8,363 nucleotides of DNA, taken from assembly GCA_022822125.1 (NCBI GenBank), contig JAJECF010000240.1, forward strand, positions 1 through 8,363, in the 5' to 3' direction. The position numbers were made by a program, and so were the translations under genes. Source of the stretch: Alphaproteobacteria bacterium. GTDB taxonomy: Bacteria > Pseudomonadota > Alphaproteobacteria > Bin95. Below the pieces are notes generated by a model. It made no database searches and had not been told where the DNA came from. It saw nothing but the letters and a program-made list of their open reading frames with translations. How positions within the stretch are numbered: the stretch's first letter is position 1; each line of letters opens with the position of its first letter. This document shows, one piece after another, positions 6,173 through 8,363 of this stretch.

Positions 6173-6586
6173 TCAGGCGGCGAGGTCCATCTCGTATGCT
6201 TCCGGGGGCGGCGCCGGCGGCCGGTTGTCCGCCCGCTCCGGCCTGGGGTCGAGGAAGTTGATGGAGCCGCGCGGGCCGACCACGATCTCGGTGGTATAGC
6301 GGTCGTTGCCGTCGCGGTCCTTCCACTTCCGGGTGCGCAGCTTTCCGGTGACGTGCGCCTGGCGGCCCTTGGCGGCGTGCTTGCGCAGCATCTTCACCAG
6401 GCCGTCCTGGAAGACGGTGACCCGGTGCCACTCGGTCTGCTGCCTGTATTCGCCGGACTGCCGGTCCCGGTAGCCTTCGTTGGTGGCGATGGAGAAATTG
6501 GCGACGTCGCCGCCGCCGGGGAGGCTGCGGAACTCGGGGTCCGCGCCCAGATTGCCGATCAGGTCGACGCGATTGAGCCCGTTCAT
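6173..6586 (-). CDS. ssb: Single-stranded DNA-binding protein (SSB)
   Basis: 137 residues, start ATG 6586 with AAGGAG 8 nt upstream; an in-frame TTG at 6604 lies before the Shine-Dalgarno and is rejected. The OB-fold (residues about 3-112) is unmistakable: LNRVDLIGNLGADPEF (4-19), FSIATNEGYR (31-40), TEWHRVTVFQ (51-60), YTTEIVVG (97-104). It binds single-stranded DNA during replication, repair or conjugal transfer. At 137 residues it is shorter than a typical chromosomal SSB (about 160-180), because the flexible tail is only some 20 residues, Pro-rich. The end is YEMDLAA and not the acidic DDDIPF-type tip through which chromosomal SSBs recruit partner proteins. That points to an element-encoded SSB specialised for coating DNA. 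It is followed by two terminators and preceded by the shared element at 6634-6656. Confidence 0.95.
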   Translation of the reverse strand: MNGLNRVDLIGNLGADPEFRSLPGGGDVANFSIATNEGYRDRQSGEYRQQTEWHRVTVFQDGLVKMLRKHAAKGRQAHVTGKLRTRKWKDRDGNDRYTTEIVVGPRGSINFLDPRPERADNRPPAPPPEAYEMDLAA

Positions 6587-6633
6587 GGTGCTTGCTCCTT
6601 GCAAGGGTTGATTGCGAGCCGTTACAACTCATC

Positions 6634-6656
6634 CCGAACAACCCTTTCCCAACCTT
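6634..6656 (-). promoter_or_regulatory. Shared upstream element, copy 2 (ssb)
   Basis: Minus strand AAGGTTGGGAAAGGGTTGTT then CGG, with the invariant core GGAAAGGGTTGT (plus-strand 6638-6649) ending 51 nt before the ssb ATG. Homology with copy 3 extends upstream for several tens of bases (for example GTCGA-ACCGC within 6662-6672 and 7213-7223). A TGTAAC downstream (minus strand, about 6627-6622) could be a -10, but the spacing to any -35 is poor. Confidence 0.55.
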
Positions 6657-6770
6657 GCGGTGTCGATACCGCGAAGACCGGGACAAGGGGAAACGAAGAC
6701 GGGGAATGTCGGGTGGAATACGCTCCGGCGCCCACCTGGCGGATGAGGCTGAAGGGAATATGGAGGCGGC

Positions 6771-6799
6771 TCGGCGGCGCCCCTCTGGAACGCCGCCGA
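6771..6799 (-). terminator. GC-rich hairpin after the 102-residue gene
   Basis: Perfect 9-bp stem TCGGCGGCG (6771-6779) / CGCCGCCGA (6791-6799), loop 11 nt, lying 12 nt past the stop of the gene at 6812-7120. There is no T-run, so at best it is an attenuating or Rho-assisted site. Confidence 0.3.
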
Positions 6800-6811
6800 A
6801 CCGCAGGGCCG

Positions 6812-7120
6812 TCAGCGGGGGAACCGGCTCCGCTCCAGCATATGGCCCCAGACCGCGGCGGCGCCCCAATATTGCACTCCCGAGTCTTCGGACTTCTGGC
6901 CCTTGCAGATCAGGATCTCGTTGCGCGCGGGGCGGAGTTCGCGCACGGTCTCCAGCGACAGGGTGAGCGGGTGGCCCTTGCCGCCCGGCAGCCGGCGGAT
7001 ACCGTCCATCGTGCTGCGGTAGCGCTCGACGACATAGTGCTCGTCCTGGAGGCCGCGTCCGAAGACGTACGTGAGGAAGGCGTTCGCATCGGGGTGAAGG
7101 GAAGCCGTGGTGGCGGACAT
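6812..7120 (-). CDS. Hypothetical 102-residue protein
   Basis: Not recognised. The start is ATG 7120, with AGGAG 10 nt upstream. The sequence is balanced and looks like a folded soluble protein without membrane helix or signal: an N-terminal part with ANAFLTYVFGRGLQDEHYVV (13-32), a short basic loop RRLPGGKGHPL (42-52), a helix (55-63), a strand NEILICKGQK (67-76) and an aromatic C-terminus QYWGAAAVWGHML (83-95). It has a single Cys (C72). It lies between the zinc-ribbon repeat gene and ssb on the same strand, with 129 bp and 225 bp gaps, each containing a copy of the shared element. This suggests that the three genes are expressed together under one control, though each may have its own promoter. 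Confidence 0.7.
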   Translation of the reverse strand: MSATTASLHPDANAFLTYVFGRGLQDEHYVVERYRSTMDGIRRLPGGKGHPLTLSLETVRELRPARNEILICKGQKSEDSGVQYWGAAAVWGHMLERSRFPR

Positions 7121-7183
7121 GGTGCGATGTCTCCTGTTGGAGGAAGGGAAGCGGGAGCCGGTCGGCCACCCGCAGGGATCGCA

Positions 7184-7205
7184 CCGACAACCCTTTCCCC
7201 ACCTT
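7184..7205 (-). promoter_or_regulatory. Shared upstream element, copy 3
   Basis: Minus strand AAGGTGGGGAAAGGGTTGTC then GG, core GGAAAGGGTTGT (plus-strand 7187-7198) ending 66 nt before the ATG at 7120. Only the base after GGT and the bases after GTTGT differ from the other two copies. Confidence 0.55.
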
Positions 7206-7239
7206 CGACGGCGTCGAGACCGCCAGGGTGGGGAAAGGG
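7191..7239. repeat. 14-bp inverted repeat overlapping shared element copy 3
   Basis: CCCTTTCCCCACCT (7191-7204) and AGGTGGGGAAAGGG-type arm (7226-7239, read as GGGTGGGGAAAGGG with its flank) pair over 14 bp around a 21-bp spacer, allowing one end mismatch or wobble. It begins 10 nt after the stop of the zinc-ribbon gene, so it could act both as a hairpin ending that transcript and as a two-half operator for the next gene. Copies 1 and 2 lack a good second arm. Confidence 0.5.
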
Positions 7240-7249
7240 GGAACGGGGA

Positions 7250-8363
7250 TCAGCGGCCGGCGAATACGGCCGGGCCGGCGTCGGTCAGGATTTCGACGTC
7301 GTCGAGCGTGAGCTTCGCGTAGGCCAGCGCGGCGGCTACCTCCATGGGGGTGTACCATGTACCGTGGTCGGCCCCGTCGGCGATTGCGATCACGGTGTAT
7401 TGCGTCGGCAGGTCGGGCATGCCGCGCCAGCTGTAGGAGCGCTGCCGGTCGCGGCAGGGACCGCATTCCCGCATGAACGGCTCGGGCTCGCGTTGGCCGC
7501 AGCGGGGACAGAGCCCGGCAGATATTCGCTCCCGGGTCACGGTATGGTAGCGGCGGCGGTGAGTGGCGAGGCGCGCCTCGCGGCAGTCCGCGCAGGAAAC
7601 GGACCCGGGGTCGGGAGGCAGTTTTGTGCAGTGGACACAAACGCCCCGCGCCTGGGCGTCGGCGACCCTGCGATGCCATCTCGCGCGTTCGGCAACGCGG
7701 CGCTCGTCCCGACAGGGCGCACATGCGGTCGACCCCTCGGCGGGGGCGGTCTTGCCGCAGCGGATGCAAAGCCCTTGGGAGACCCGGGCGAGGGCCCTTT
7801 GATTGTACCGGTCCAGCTCGGCGGCCAGACAGGTTTCGCAGGCCAGGCGCCCGCGCGCGGCGGAATGGCGGCCGCAATCCACACACAATCCGACGGCGCG
7901 TCGAGCATCCCGGCGGCGTCTGGCGGCCTCCTTGTCCCGTTTGGCGGGAAGCGGCTGGCAATCCGGACAGCGCCGGCTGCCGGGCGCAGGAGGGGCCTTG
8001 CCGCACTCGATGCAGAGCGAGCGGTCGGCCTGCCGGCGGCGGCGGTCGATCCGGGCGCGGTATGTCCGCCGGCGCGCGGCGAGGCAGTCGTCGCAGCACG
8101 CATTGCCTTCGGCCGGCGCCCTGTTCCCGCACTGTACGCAGAGGCCGGCCTTTTGCCGTTCTTCCTTGCGCTCCTGCAGGCGCCGGCGGCTGAGCGCGAG
8201 ATGTTTTTCGTTGCAGGCCTCGCATAGCCGCCGGCGGGGTTTCTCGGGGGTGGCGCCGCATTCCTGGCAGAGGCCCCGGTTGCTTCGCAGCAGCCGGCGT
8301 TTGCGGGCGGCCTTCCGGTCGCTGGCGCGGCGGCGCTCTTTGCATCCCGGGCAGTATTTCTCC
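7250..8363 (-). CDS. Tandem zinc-ribbon repeat protein, C-terminal 370 residues (start beyond right edge)
   Basis: The frame is open from the right edge to the TGA at 7250, so the apparent TTG start at 7888 is only an internal Leu. I count seven full zinc-ribbon units plus the second half of another, each of the form GLCxxCGxxxPxxGxxxCxxC followed by a linker of about 20-25 residues rich in Arg, Lys and Ala; the repeat length is about 38-44 residues. Examples are GLCVQCGNRAPAEG, SLCIECGKAPPAPG and GLCIRCGKTAPAEG. All CxxC pairs in the full units are intact, implying one structural zinc each. After the last unit comes a Cys-free domain of about 50 residues (QYTVIAIADGADHGTWYTP onward), ending VEILTDAGPAVFAGR. 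Basic linkers and beads-on-a-string zinc modules suggest DNA or RNA binding, not enzymatic activity (inference). No named family recognised. A paralogue starts at 330. Confidence 0.8.
   Translation of the reverse strand, partial: EKYCPGCKERRRASDRKAARKRRLLRSNRGLCQECGATPEKPRRRLCEACNEKHLALSRRRLQERKEERQKAGLCVQCGNRAPAEGNACCDDCLAARRRTYRARIDRRRRQADRSLCIECGKAPPAPGSRRCPDCQPLPAKRDKEAARRRRDARRAVGLCVDCGRHSAARGRLACETCLAAELDRYNQRALARVSQGLCIRCGKTAPAEGSTACAPCRDERRVAERARWHRRVADAQARGVCVHCTKLPPDPGSVSCADCREARLATHRRRYHTVTRERISAGLCPRCGQREPEPFMRECGPCRDRQRSYSWRGMPDLPTQYTVIAIADGADHGTWYTPMEVAAALAYAKLTLDDVEILTDAGPAVFAGR

Noticed and set aside
5665..6299. Plus-strand frame starting just after the RHH gene with a good ribosome binding site
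   Set aside because: It crosses two terminators and inverted repeats, ends antisense within ssb, and has no protein-like pattern. A short leader peptide cannot be excluded.
7886..7888. TTG as start of the right-hand zinc-ribbon gene
   Set aside because: The frame is open upstream to the window edge and encodes more units of the same repeat, so this is an internal Leu codon of GLCVDCG.
5903..8227. 774-codon plus-strand frame
   Set aside because: Antisense to ssb and the zinc-ribbon array; low-complexity Gly/Ala/Arg sequence with no family pattern.
5901..8345. 814-codon minus-strand frame
   Set aside because: Out of frame with ssb, the 102-residue gene and the zinc-ribbon gene that it overlaps. 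Its repeated VGKGL words are merely the shared upstream element read as protein.

Overview
The window is GC-rich (by eye around two-thirds G+C) and reads as an accessory region, probably a plasmid, integrative element or genomic island, of a proteobacterium. An alphaproteobacterium is my best guess, from GC content, codon use and the style of the integrase-like domain, but there is no rRNA, tRNA or other taxonomic marker. Because of the GC content there are very long open frames opposite and across the real genes. I accepted frames only where there was family homology, internal repeats, or a ribosome binding site with sensible spacing.

Layout. Both ends carry minus-strand genes for the same unusual protein type: tandem zinc-ribbon units (CxxC...CxxC) joined by Arg/Lys-rich linkers. 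The right copy (7250 to beyond 8363) lacks its N-terminus and the left copy (330 to beyond 1) lacks its C-terminus, both because of the window edges. To the left of the right copy, on the same strand, lie a small unrecognised gene (6812-7120) and a single-stranded-DNA-binding protein gene, ssb (6173-6586), followed by two tandem hairpin terminators. Three of these minus-strand genes (left zinc-ribbon, small gene, ssb) carry the same 22-23 bp element, with an invariant 12-bp core, 51-74 nt upstream of their start codons. This suggests a shared promoter or operator and hence co-regulation.

Between them is a plus-strand module: an integrase-type arm-DNA-binding domain fused to a coiled coil and one membrane helix (983-1702); a DUF262 plus HNH nuclease of the GmrSD/type IV restriction kind (2178-3926); an alkyltransferase-like (ATL) protein with Trp in place of the catalytic Cys and a long charged N-terminal extension (4140-4949); and a small ribbon-helix-helix, MobC-like protein (5348-5662). 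The module is bracketed by two non-coding regions (about 770-940 and 5730-6000) full of GGCGCC-centred palindromes that share exact blocks. One contains a perfect 21-bp inverted repeat with a second one nested inside.

How they may work together (inference): DUF262-HNH is a candidate modification-dependent restriction enzyme, and ATL proteins recognise altered guanines, so the two could form a DNA-modification-sensing defence cargo. The ssb, MobC-like protein and palindromic regions suggest transfer or replication functions of the host element. The zinc-ribbon repeat family, its shared upstream element and the membrane-anchored arm-binding protein are the least explained parts.
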